NCBI GenBank assembly: GCA_963836015.1
Contig: CAWIIF010000002.1
Span: forward strand, 1 to 64,000
DNA length: 64,000 nt
Source: CAWCDJ01 sp963836015
Lineage (GTDB): Bacteria > Acidobacteriota > Terriglobia > Bryobacterales > Bryobacteraceae
Reading direction: 5' to 3'
The notes under the pieces: model-generated
What the model was told of the DNA's origin: nothing
Seen by the model: the letters and a program-made list of their open reading frames with translations, nothing else
Databases searched by the model: none
Made by a program: the position numbers and the translations under genes
Shown: positions 26,311-36,297 of the stretch, piece after piece
Layout of the letters: every line of letters begins with the position of its first letter
Numbering within the stretch: position 1 is the first letter of the stretch

Positions 26311-27153
26311 ATGAAAAGGTCCTTATCTCTTCATACTCGCGTATCGGTCGCACTGACGGCCTCGTCGTTGTTCGGGGCGGCTGTTTATAACGCCATTCCA
26401 AGCCCCCAACCCTATAATTTGCCGAGTGTTGGCTACCAGGCAACCCAGACCGCGGAATTGGGAGACCTGATCCAGTTTCAGGGCGGCGCCGCGTCCTTGA
26501 GCAGCGCCACGATTCTGATGTCGGACTGGGCCCTGGCGTCCACGTACGAATCAAGCGAAACCGGGTACGATTATCCGATCACGCTGAACCTCTACAACGT
26601 GGATCTGAAAACGGGCACGGCGCAGCCCGGTGCGATGATCGCATCCTTTACCGAGACCTTCTTCATCCCGTGGAGACCGGAGGCCGATCCGACCTGCCCG
26701 GGCGGAACGGCCTGGCGGGCCGCGGACGGCAACTGCTACAACGGCTATGCCTTCCCCATCACCTTCGACCTCGGCGGGGTGAGCGTTCCTTCCGAGATCA
26801 TCTTCGGTATTGCGTTCAACACCAACACCTGGGGCCACGACCCGGTGGGGCAGCACGGCCCATACGAGTCCCTCAATGTCGGGCTGAACGACGTTTCGGA
26901 TCCGACGGCAGGCTCGCGGCCACTGCCGGGCACCATCTATTGGAACACCATGAACGCGAGCAATTATTCGGATCACGGCGCGGGCGGCGTGGGCGTGTTC
27001 CGTCAGGATACGAACTGGGGGGCGTACAAGGTCGCCGCTTCGTTCGCTGCCGAAACCGCGACTCCGGAGCCGGGATCCCTCGGGCTGCTGGCCAGCGGCC
27101 TGATATTTCTTGGGATTACTGTGCGGGCGCGCGGCCGGCGCTCGGACGGTTGA
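26311..27153 (+). CDS. PEP-CTERM sorting-signal protein
   Basis: 280 aa exported protein. N-terminal signal peptide (hydrophobic VSVALTASSLFGAAV) and a C-terminal exosortase signal: TPEPGSLGLLASGL, then a hydrophobic helix, then RARGRR. The middle is rich in Gly, Thr, Asn and aromatic residues, as usual for surface or matrix proteins sorted by exosortase EpsH. No exosortase gene is in the window, but the polysaccharide genes from 34 kb fit the known link between PEP-CTERM proteins and exopolysaccharide. Confidence 0.9.
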   Translation: MKRSLSLHTRVSVALTASSLFGAAVYNAIPSPQPYNLPSVGYQATQTAELGDLIQFQGGAASLSSATILMSDWALASTYESSETGYDYPITLNLYNVDLKTGTAQPGAMIASFTETFFIPWRPEADPTCPGGTAWRAADGNCYNGYAFPITFDLGGVSVPSEIIFGIAFNTNTWGHDPVGQHGPYESLNVGLNDVSDPTAGSRPLPGTIYWNTMNASNYSDHGAGGVGVFRQDTNWGAYKVAASFAAETATPEPGSLGLLASGLIFLGITVRARGRRSDG

Positions 27154-27165
27154 GGCACTTCACGG

Positions 27166-27381
27166 TCAGGCGACCTTCAGCACCGGCGGCCGGCGGGTTT
27201 CCAACAGGCCCGTGTGGAACGCGAGCCACACAGGCACCTCCTGCAAGTGGATCGGGTCGAGGCGGGCGGCGGGCAGCCGCCGGTCCCACCCTTGGGGCGA
27301 GGCTGGAAAGCGAAACCAGCCGGACTCCGGCAGATAGGCGATCCAATGCTGCAGATCGGCAGGGTCCCGATAGAGCTTCAC
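27166..27381 (-). CDS. Small hypothetical protein (71 aa)
   Basis: Reads MKLYRDPADLQHWIAYLPES with further aromatic residues (GWFRFP, GWDRR) and a basic end. Composition and length look like a conserved small acidobacterial protein, not a random frame. No signal, cysteine or enzyme motif. It converges on the PEP-CTERM gene, leaving 12 bp between stops. Confidence 0.5.
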   Translation of the reverse strand: MKLYRDPADLQHWIAYLPESGWFRFPASPQGWDRRLPAARLDPIHLQEVPVWLAFHTGLLETRRPPVLKVA

Positions 27382-27394
27382 GGTTCGTCCTCTC

Positions 27395-27487
27395 CTAGGC
27401 GGCTCGATCGCGGTTGCGTTTCGAGAAACGGCACTTGGCGACGCATCCCCTGTTTTTGCAAGTGAGACAGACAGGTTTCTGAGCCAT
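27395..27487 (-). CDS. Tiny Cys-rich protein (30 aa), possible zinc knuckle
   Basis: From ATG 27487: MAQKPVCLTCKNRGCVAKCR then a basic tail. Four cysteines (C-x2-C-x4-C-x3-C) with Lys/Arg around them suggest a metal-binding knuckle that could touch nucleic acid. The frame is open farther upstream (to 27604), but the upstream part has no protein character. It ends 14 bp before the preceding small gene begins. Confidence 0.4.
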   Translation of the reverse strand: MAQKPVCLTCKNRGCVAKCRFSKRNRDRAA

Positions 27488-27693
27488 TGGGAGTACAGTA
27501 CCCGAAGATGGCCGCGCCATCAAATGGTCTTTTGCGGGAGTAAGGGTGTCACCCACGTAAGGGGGGAGTTGTGGGGAGGGTGAAACCGGGTTCCCACCGG
27601 ACAAACGGCTTCTAAATTGCAGGTGTTAGAGTCCCGTAGACGTGCGGCGGGCTAAAGGTGTGTAGTTCTTACACGCCCGGCGCTGGATTGTCA

Positions 27694-27897
27694 GTGATCG
27701 ACACGGTATTGAACCTGCTGTTTCGCTGTTCCCACCGGCGCCTCACGCGTCCCGTTACACCTATTGTGAAAACAGGGATGCCGCAGAGCCAAACTTACGT
27801 TGTCTGTCTCGATTGCGGCAATCACTTCGCGTACGACGTGAAGGAAATGCGCATCGGCAAGAAGATCGACATGCGCGCCGACGGCAGCCGCGGCTGA
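27694..27897 (+). CDS. Small zinc-ribbon-like protein
   Basis: About 67 aa from GTG 27694 (VIDTVLNLLFRCSHRRLTRP); the frame is open upstream to 27658. Contains CSH near the N-terminus and VVCLDCGNHFAYD later, so three cysteines and a histidine can form one metal site. The pattern 'C.HRR.TRP.TP…TYVVCLDCGK.F.YD' looks like a conserved acidobacterial family. Likely a structural or regulatory zinc protein. Confidence 0.6.
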   Translation: MIDTVLNLLFRCSHRRLTRPVTPIVKTGMPQSQTYVVCLDCGNHFAYDVKEMRIGKKIDMRADGSRG

Positions 27898-27908
27898 CTC
27901 CCCCGAGT

Positions 27909-28505
27909 TCAATCCACAGTCTGCAGGCGGCTGGTTACGCGTATGACGCCCGGAACCACCGAGGCCAGTGCCGCGGCTCTCCGCCGGTCGGCGTCCGTAG
28001 AAACCTGACCCTCCAGGATCACCCATCCTCTTTCCACCAGGATGCGGATTGCTCCTCCGCCGAGGGTTGCGTAGGGGGCCAGTATCCGATCGCTGTACAC
28101 TGCGCCGAAGACTCTCTGCCGCACCCGGTTGTCCTGTGGAGAATTGGGCAGGAAGCGGATCTGGTTGAACACGCGGCTCACGCCGTCGATGGATCGGACG
28201 GCTGTGGCCGCATCCTCCCTGAGTGGTGCGTGCATGACGGCGCCGTAGAGCGTGACGCGCCCGTCATCGACGCGATAGGCCACGTAGTCAAACACACTGA
28301 AGTATGGAAGGTCGCGCAAGACTTCCCGAATCCGCCGCTCCAGCGGGCTTTCGCCGAAGGTGAGCCACCGGGATGCGCCGAGCGGAGGCGCGTATTGACT
28401 CAAAGTCGGGGGTAGTACAGGGTGTTTCTCCGCACGGAGAGCGGCGGTAGCCGCGGCCAGCGCGCAGACGGTGATTCCGATCCAGCGGAGGTTGGAAGAA
28501 TGCAT
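27909..28505 (-). CDS. Periplasmic BON-domain protein (OsmY-like)
   Basis: 198 aa: signal peptide (ITVCALAAATAALRA) then two BON domains (about 58-115 and 125-195), with typical turns DGRVTLYGAVMHAPLR and RGWVILEGQVSTDADR. BON domains bind phospholipid or act in envelope stress. No lysine-motif or OmpA domain is attached. It converges on the zinc-ribbon gene with 11 bp between stops. Confidence 0.88.
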   Translation of the reverse strand: MHSSNLRWIGITVCALAAATAALRAEKHPVLPPTLSQYAPPLGASRWLTFGESPLERRIREVLRDLPYFSVFDYVAYRVDDGRVTLYGAVMHAPLREDAATAVRSIDGVSRVFNQIRFLPNSPQDNRVRQRVFGAVYSDRILAPYATLGGGAIRILVERGWVILEGQVSTDADRRRAAALASVVPGVIRVTSRLQTVD

Positions 28506-28598
28506 GTCTCCCCGGATTCACAGCCGTGCCGGGGGGAAGCAAAATGACGGGCGCGCAGCGGCGGCGGGGGTGAGCACGAATACGCGTCGAGCGGGTCC

Positions 28599-29330
28599 TC
28601 AGCGTTGCGCGGCGGTCTGTGGATCTACCGGCACGCCATCCCGCTGCCGGGGATAGAGGCGTTCCAGCATATCCACGGGGATCTGATGGTGCTCTCCGTT
28701 GGTGGTAATGAAGTGGAACGTCTTACCTTTGAACCAATATTGATAAGCCGAGTACAGGTTGCCGTTCTTGACGGCGATAAGGGCCGGGTATTCCTGCTGG
28801 ACGACCGGTTCGCGCGCGGGCGCAGGCACGGCCGGCCGAACCAGGGCGTTCGGCGTCTGGTCATCCGGGATGAGCTGAGGAAAGGGGACCGGCTGTGGCG
28901 CAACGACGGGAGGCTGGGGCGGGAACACAATCGTCGTGTTGGCAGGCGGCTGCGCCGGCTGCGGCGGGTAATACTGCGGCCCGTAGAACCCGGAACCGAA
29001 GTCTCCGCCATAGAACGGAGCAACGGCCGGACCTGTGCCGAAAAACCCCGGAGAAAGGCGGGGGATACCGAAGAGAGCTGCGTTGACCCCGAACGGATAA
29101 GACGGTGTAAGCGTGCCCCAGAGCGGGTTTAAGCCGAGCCAGGCTGCGCCGACGGCCGGTGAAGGAACCGGCAGACCGGAAATGGGCAGCGCACTGTTCA
29201 TCCCACGCCCTCCGCCCCCGTGGGAGCCGGAGCCGCGCCCGCCGCCGGACGATCCTCCACGGCTGCCGCCCATTTGTGCCGCGGCAGGAGAACAAAGCAA
29301 CATCACCAGGAAGGCTAATCGGGTTCGCAC
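28599..29330 (-). CDS. Secreted Gly/Pro-rich protein
   Basis: 243 aa. Signal peptide (LAFLVMLLCSPAAAQ), a Gly/Ser/Arg-rich stretch at 20-45, a Gly/Pro/Phe/Tyr-rich middle (to about 175) and a small C-terminal domain (YPALIAVKNGNLYSAYQYWF, FHFITTNGEHHQIPVDML). The last part resembles short beta domains found in other acidobacterial secreted proteins. Function unknown; an envelope structural role is only a guess. Confidence 0.7.
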   Translation of the reverse strand: MRTRLAFLVMLLCSPAAAQMGGSRGGSSGGGRGSGSHGGGGRGMNSALPISGLPVPSPAVGAAWLGLNPLWGTLTPSYPFGVNAALFGIPRLSPGFFGTGPAVAPFYGGDFGSGFYGPQYYPPQPAQPPANTTIVFPPQPPVVAPQPVPFPQLIPDDQTPNALVRPAVPAPAREPVVQQEYPALIAVKNGNLYSAYQYWFKGKTFHFITTNGEHHQIPVDMLERLYPRQRDGVPVDPQTAAQR

Positions 29331-29395
29331 GATTCACTCCCCTCTCGATATTACCGATTCTGCGAAGCTGTGGCGGTTCCAAAATCTCTCGGCGT

Positions 29396-30709
29396 CTACG
29401 CCGCCGGTTGTTGGGACGGGCGGGTGGGACGTCGCGTTACGCCGAACCCCTCGCGATCTTCGGCGGCCGCCGTCCGCTGATCGCCGGCGTCCGGGAAGGC
29501 CCGGCGGATGGCGGCGTCGAGCTGCTGCCGATGACGGCGGAGCGGATGGCGCCGCTCCAGCGGCACGGCGTTCGCCAGGTCGCTAAGAAGCGCCTGCAGG
29601 CGGCGCGCGACCTGCAGGCTGCCGGAGCCGCAGCAGCGGATTTCGTCCAGGGCCAGGTCCAGGAAGTCTTCCCAGGCGGGAACCGGGATCACCACTCGTA
29701 ATGCGCCGGAACGGTCGCGAATCTCTCCGATTTCGATCTGCCGGGAGCCGAGCCGGACCAGCAGGTCTTCGATCTGATCGAGCGCCTGGACCGCCGTGGA
29801 GGGGTCGTTGATGGCGGGCGAAAGCGCCCGTATGGCGATGTCCACGAGCAGGCGGATCGCGTACTTGGAATCCTGGTCGAAGGTCCGATCCACACCGGTT
29901 CGCAGGGCGCGGAGCAGGGCCCGCTCGGCAAAGGCCGCACGGCCGCCGTAAATCCGCATCACGGGCGTGCGCTCCACCAGCGTATCGCCCACGGCCGTCA
30001 TGAGTTCGATTACTCCCCCGGACTTTTCCGCGAGGGCGCAGAGGTAGTCCACATCGACGGACTGCAGCACCGCCGGCGGACCGGAGTAATCCATTGCCTG
30101 ACTGACGGGCCGCTCGCGGTATTCGTCGTCGCCGGCCGCGGGGCGAAGGCCGGTGAAGGGCGGATACATAGCCTCGATGACGCAGCGGCCGAAGTTGCCC
30201 GTGAAACCGAGGACCCGATGGATTTCCAGCCGTCCCAGCCGCTTGATCAGCGCGATGAAGACCCCCACGCTCGTCAGGAGGAGTGTGACCACAACCAGGA
30301 CGCTCACATAGGGCACGTGTCCGGAGTTGGAGCGATCGACCCACGCGAGGGCCGCGATGGCGTAAAGGAAAGTCGCTGTAAAGATGCCGATGGCGTGATA
30401 GAAGATGGGATCGCGGGAGATCCAGAGAACCAGTCGCGGGGAGTAGGCCGATGCGCTGAACTGAACGGTCAGGAAAACCAGCGAGAACACGATTCCGGTG
30501 ATCGTGATCATACCGGTGGCAATGGAAGAATAGATCGCCATGGCGGAAGCGGTAGCGATGCTGGATCTCAGGTGAAAGAGATCCCGGGCTTCGATTCTCG
30601 GGATGATCACGCCCAGTGCAAAAGCGCCTGCTGAGTATGCGAAAGGGACAACCCAGACGGGCAGTACCGGCGAGCCGGCGATCAACCGGCGATGAGAGCG
30701 GTGGATCAT
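29396..30709 (-). CDS. DUF2254 membrane protein
   Basis: 437 aa. Four membrane helices in the first ~160 residues (AYSAGAFALGVIIP, SIATGMITITGIVFSLVFLT, IFTATFLYAIAALAW, VSVLVVVTLLLTSVGVFIAL) followed by a cytosolic domain containing the DUF2254 block ALSPAINDPSTAVQALDQIEDLL. Family function unknown. The C-terminal ~35 residues are Arg/Pro-rich low complexity. Confidence 0.88.
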   Translation of the reverse strand: MIHRSHRRLIAGSPVLPVWVVPFAYSAGAFALGVIIPRIEARDLFHLRSSIATASAMAIYSSIATGMITITGIVFSLVFLTVQFSASAYSPRLVLWISRDPIFYHAIGIFTATFLYAIAALAWVDRSNSGHVPYVSVLVVVTLLLTSVGVFIALIKRLGRLEIHRVLGFTGNFGRCVIEAMYPPFTGLRPAAGDDEYRERPVSQAMDYSGPPAVLQSVDVDYLCALAEKSGGVIELMTAVGDTLVERTPVMRIYGGRAAFAERALLRALRTGVDRTFDQDSKYAIRLLVDIAIRALSPAINDPSTAVQALDQIEDLLVRLGSRQIEIGEIRDRSGALRVVIPVPAWEDFLDLALDEIRCCGSGSLQVARRLQALLSDLANAVPLERRHPLRRHRQQLDAAIRRAFPDAGDQRTAAAEDREGFGVTRRPTRPSQQPAA

Positions 30710-30860
30710 CTTTCACAAGCTACGATTCGGGTGCGCCCTCCGCGGATGGGTTATTTCGCTTCGCGGCACGCCGGCTCCGTTTTCCGATAACAGTGGACGG
30801 GGGTGATCGCCTGCCGGGACTGTCCTGTACAGGACTTTCGTTCCATAACCAAGGCGAATA

Positions 30861-30889
30861 TTGAACGTATACGTTTACGGATGCATACT
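30861..30889 (+). promoter_or_regulatory. Sigma-70-like promoter with embedded palindromic operator
   Basis: TTGAAC at 30861-30866, a 17-bp spacer, CATACT at 30884-30889. The spacer region contains the perfect palindrome AACGTATACGTT (30864-30875), placed where a repressor would block polymerase. It serves the small gene at 30916, whose GGAGGG ribosome site follows. Confidence 0.45.
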
Positions 30890-30915
30890 CCTGTTATCCA
30901 GAGGAGGGCGACAGA

Positions 30916-31173
30916 ATGTACGCGCTAATCAGATATCCGGTCGGGATCATTGTGGAAGCCATTGTCTTGGCTGCAAAGCGGAATCGCATGCGGGTTGTCG
31001 CGGCGGGATTTCCGGATGCATGTGAACTGCGGCTTGCCAATGGGCAATGGCTCACGGAATCCGGCCAGACGGTGGAATTCGAGTTCATGTCGTCCCGCAG
31101 CGACCCGGTCGAGGAACCTTCAGCATCGAGGCAGGTTTTGACCGCCTGTTTCGCGGGGGCACACACAAGCTAG
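30916..31173 (+). CDS. Small hypothetical protein (85 aa)
   Basis: Starts MYALIRYPVGIIVEAIVLAA and continues with a basic KRNRMRVVAAGF and a beta-like half. GAGGAGGG lies about nine bases before the ATG. Upstream there is a good promoter with a palindrome, and downstream a strong hairpin, so this is a self-contained transcription unit. The amphipathic N-terminal helix could touch the membrane. Family not recognised by name. Confidence 0.62.
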   Translation: MYALIRYPVGIIVEAIVLAAKRNRMRVVAAGFPDACELRLANGQWLTESGQTVEFEFMSSRSDPVEEPSASRQVLTACFAGAHTS

Positions 31174-31190
31174 CTGAAGGGAACAAACCG

Positions 31191-31223
31191 GCATCCGGCC
31201 CGATTCGCTCCCGGGCCGGATGC
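31191..31223 (+). terminator. Strong hairpin after the 85-aa gene
   Basis: Perfect 11-bp stem GCATCCGGCCC / GGGCCGGATGC with an 11-base loop, starting 18 bp after the stop. The T-run (TTCTCTTTT) is about 15 bp further on, so it may be an imperfect intrinsic terminator or an mRNA-stabilising hairpin. Confidence 0.55.
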
Positions 31224-31317
31224 TAACCCCCAAACCGGTTCTCTTTTCCAGCTCTTTTCCCGGCTCCTGTAGCGTAATTTTCACGCGCCTGTCACGCGAA
31301 AACCACACAGCAGTCCT

Positions 31318-33768
<2,451 letters not shown>

Positions 33769-34110
33769 GCGTCTTCGGTCATTTACCAAACCTTTACAAG
33801 GCTCAGACCTCTGAACCGCGCGGAGGGTCCAGCATTCGAATCGAGCGTGGTCGGATCTGTACCAAACACCACGGTCGGCGGAATTGCAAACGGCGGGGTG
33901 CCGTGGGTGGTCGGGCGAGGCGAGGCATCGATTTCGGGCGGCGGGCATGGCTCCGGTGGTGCTGGTGCAGATCTTCACCCCCAGCGCGCCGGTTGGATCC
34001 CAGTTAGGGCGCTTCATCGCGGTCAGCGGGCTTACGGCGGGCTCGACGCCGAATAACAACGTCGGCGATCACGATCGATAGATCGAAGCCGGCTGGTGAT
34101 ACTCGGGTGG
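33769..34110. other. Intergenic region with a possible decayed gene fragment
   Basis: About 340 bp between the phosphoesterase and a convergent glycosyltransferase. Apart from the fragment listed at 33850-34081 and the hairpin at its end, nothing was recognised. Confidence 0.4.
33850..34081 (+). pseudogene. Possible fragment of a secreted repeat protein
   Basis: One frame reads VPNTTVGGIANGGVPWVVGR; a shifted frame then reads APVVLVQIFTPSAPVGSQL and GRFIAVSGLTAG. Together they look like pieces of a Solibacter-type secreted protein with a '.GGIPAGGLPWVV..GEA' opening, broken by a frame change. Weak evidence by eye only. Confidence 0.28.
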
Positions 34111-34138
34111 GGCGGACCATTGCGGTTCATGGTCCGCC
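34111..34138. terminator. Hairpin between convergent genes
   Basis: Perfect 10-bp stem GGCGGACCAT / ATGGTCCGCC around an 8-base loop, overlapping the glycosyltransferase stop (34127-34129, minus strand). It may stop transcription from both sides. No clear T-tract. Confidence 0.45.
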
Positions 34139-35231
34139 TCGCGAGGCACGGGAGGCGTCCGAATCATGGAGGATGGCACTCATCCGGCGAGCGAACTCCG
34201 CTGCGCTGAATTGGGCAGCCCACGACTGCAGCGCCGCGGGGCGGACCTGGCGCTCGACCGCGTCGAACCGGCACACTGCACGGGCCAGGGCTTCGTCGGC
34301 CGGGTCCGCGTACAAGAGGCCTCCGAATGGCGGAACGGTCTCCAGGGCGCCGCCCGCGGCCCAGGGCGATAACCGGCTTGCCGCTGGCCAGTGCTTCGAC
34401 GGCAGCGATTCCGAAATCCTCTTCGCCGGGCAAGAGGAAAGCCTTGCAGTGGGCATAGGTCTCGCGCAGCTCATCGTCGGTGAGCCTTCCGGTAAATTCG
34501 ATATTCGGCCCCGCGGCCGCGTGCAGCCTTTTGTACTCCGGACCGGTTCCCACAATGCGCAGCCGGCGGCCGTTGCGAGTAAATACCCGTACCGCGGCGT
34601 CGATGCGCTTGTAGGCGACTAACTCGGCAACCACCAGGTAATAGTCCTCGGGCGGCTTCCAATAGAACGAGTCCACGTCCACGGGAGGGTAGACCACCTC
34701 CGCGCCGCGGCGATAGGTCTTCCAGAGCCTGGTCCGGACGTTGCGGCTGTTCGCCACGAATTCGTCGACGCGGGCGGCGGTAGCAAAGTCCCAGAGGCGA
34801 AGATAGTTCGATAGAGCCGTCATGGCAGCACGCTTCCAGCGGGAGGCGGTCCACTCATTGCGATAGGCCGGGTATAAGTCCCAGAGATACCGCATAGGTG
34901 TGTGGCAGTAACAAATATGCCGCGTTGAAGAGGAGGTGAGTACTCCTTTGGCCGGCCCCGATTCACTGCTGACCACCAGGTCGTAGCCGCGCAGATCGAA
35001 GTTTTCGAGCGCCATCGGCATGAGCGGCAGCAGCGACCGGTGCGTGCGACGGAGCGGGTTCAGAAACGATGTGGTGATGTGGCGTTTCCGCAGCTCCGGA
35101 CCGAGGCTGGCCGGATCGCAGAAGAGGGTGAAGATATCGGCGTCCGGCAGGAGCCGGCAAAGCGCATCGACCACCTTCTCGCCGCCTCGCCTGCCGAGCA
35201 GCCAGTAATGCACGATCGCCGAGCGCATCAC
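34127..35231 (-). pseudogene. GT4 glycosyltransferase with one-base frameshift near the C-terminus
   Basis: Retaining glycosyltransferase, likely adding a sugar in exopolysaccharide synthesis. The main frame starts at GTG 35231 or ATG 35228 (MRSAIVHYWLLGRRGGEKVV), with KRIDAAVRVFTRNGRRLRIV and the sugar-nucleotide region FLLPGEEDFGIAAVEALASG. After PVIALGRG near 34355 homology moves to another frame: GALETVPPFGGLLYADPADE, ending RASRGGP at the TGA 34127. One extra base at about 34348-34357 (…GGGCGGCG…) explains it. The unshifted frame gives a scrambled tail to 34164. Confidence 0.85.
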
Positions 35232-35319
35232 CCCAGCTTACGCTCGGATGGCCCGTTTGAAGCACGGAGCAGTGTAGTTTTACGACTGTAACCCTCGCCT
35301 GCGTGGTATCAAGAGGTTT

Positions 35320-36297
35320 GTGAGTGCCCCGGGAATCCTCAGAAGTGCACGGCCCGACCCCCTGCTCGGAGAAACAGAGCTTCCGTTTGCGGACGTATTC
35401 CATCCGCTGGGTTTCCGGCTGGATCTGGCGAGCAATTCCCGCGGCGTCCTGGAGGCGGCCTCGGAGGCCTGGGGTTTGTACGCGGCGGAGTTTGCGTGCG
35501 AGCCGGTACGGCTCCGGGTGATTGTCCAGCCGGAAGGAGGGCTGGCGCCGGAACCATGTTTTCGCGCCCAGGGGACGCTGTTCGCGGTGGTATCGGACCG
35601 GGACAACTTCGGCACCTTCGACTCCGGCGCGTTTTCCGGCTTCTGCGTGGTGAGCGCCGCCACGGCAGCGCACCACGCCTGGTTCCGATGGAGCTTCCTC
35701 GAGAGCATCGTATACATGCTGCTGACACAACGCTACGTGGTGCCCATACACGCGGCTTGCATCGCGCGCGGAGAGCGCGGCGTTCTCCTGTGCGGGCCCT
35801 CGGGGGCGGGGAAGAGCACGCTGGCCTATGCCTGCGCGAGGACCGGATGGACCTACGTGTGCGACGACGCCACCCTGCTGCTGGCGGGCGCCGCGGACCG
35901 GATGGCGATCGGCCGGCCGCACCAGGTGCGATTTCGCGAGGACGCGCCGAAGTTGTTCCCGGAGCTCGCGGGCCGAGCCGTAAAGCTGCGTCCGAACGGG
36001 CGGCTCGCCATGGAGGTGCCGATGTCCGCTTTACCGGAAATCCGAACAGCCTCGCGATGCAGGATCGAGCAGATTGTGTTCCTCGACCGGCGGGCCGGCG
36101 CACAGGCGGAGGCCCGGCCGGTGGGCGGTACGGCGGCCGTCGAGTCGCTGCTGGCGGACATGCCCTCGTACGGACCCGAGGTAAACGCGCTGCACGAATC
36201 GACCCTGCGGCAATTGGAGCGGGTGCCGGCTTGGCGCATGCGCTACGAAGGGCTGGAGGAGGGGATCGCGCTCCTCTCGGATCTGGAGCCGGCATGA
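35320..36297 (+). CDS. HPr-kinase-like (HprK-related) serine kinase
   Basis: 325 aa. P-loop kinase related to HPr kinase/phosphorylase: IHAACIARGERGVLLCGPSG with Walker A GPSGAGKST at 159-167 and the acidic pair CDDA at 181-184. The N-terminal ~130 residues are a separate domain seen in HprK-related kinase A-type proteins, not the HprK N-domain. Such kinases are found beside nucleotidyltransferases and PqqD-like genes, and relatives phosphorylate lasso peptides. The GTG start has AAGAGG upstream. It overlaps the TonB receptor (ATGA at 36294), so the two are coupled. Confidence 0.8.
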   Translation: MSAPGILRSARPDPLLGETELPFADVFHPLGFRLDLASNSRGVLEAASEAWGLYAAEFACEPVRLRVIVQPEGGLAPEPCFRAQGTLFAVVSDRDNFGTFDSGAFSGFCVVSAATAAHHAWFRWSFLESIVYMLLTQRYVVPIHAACIARGERGVLLCGPSGAGKSTLAYACARTGWTYVCDDATLLLAGAADRMAIGRPHQVRFREDAPKLFPELAGRAVKLRPNGRLAMEVPMSALPEIRTASRCRIEQIVFLDRRAGAQAEARPVGGTAAVESLLADMPSYGPEVNALHESTLRQLERVPAWRMRYEGLEEGIALLSDLEPA

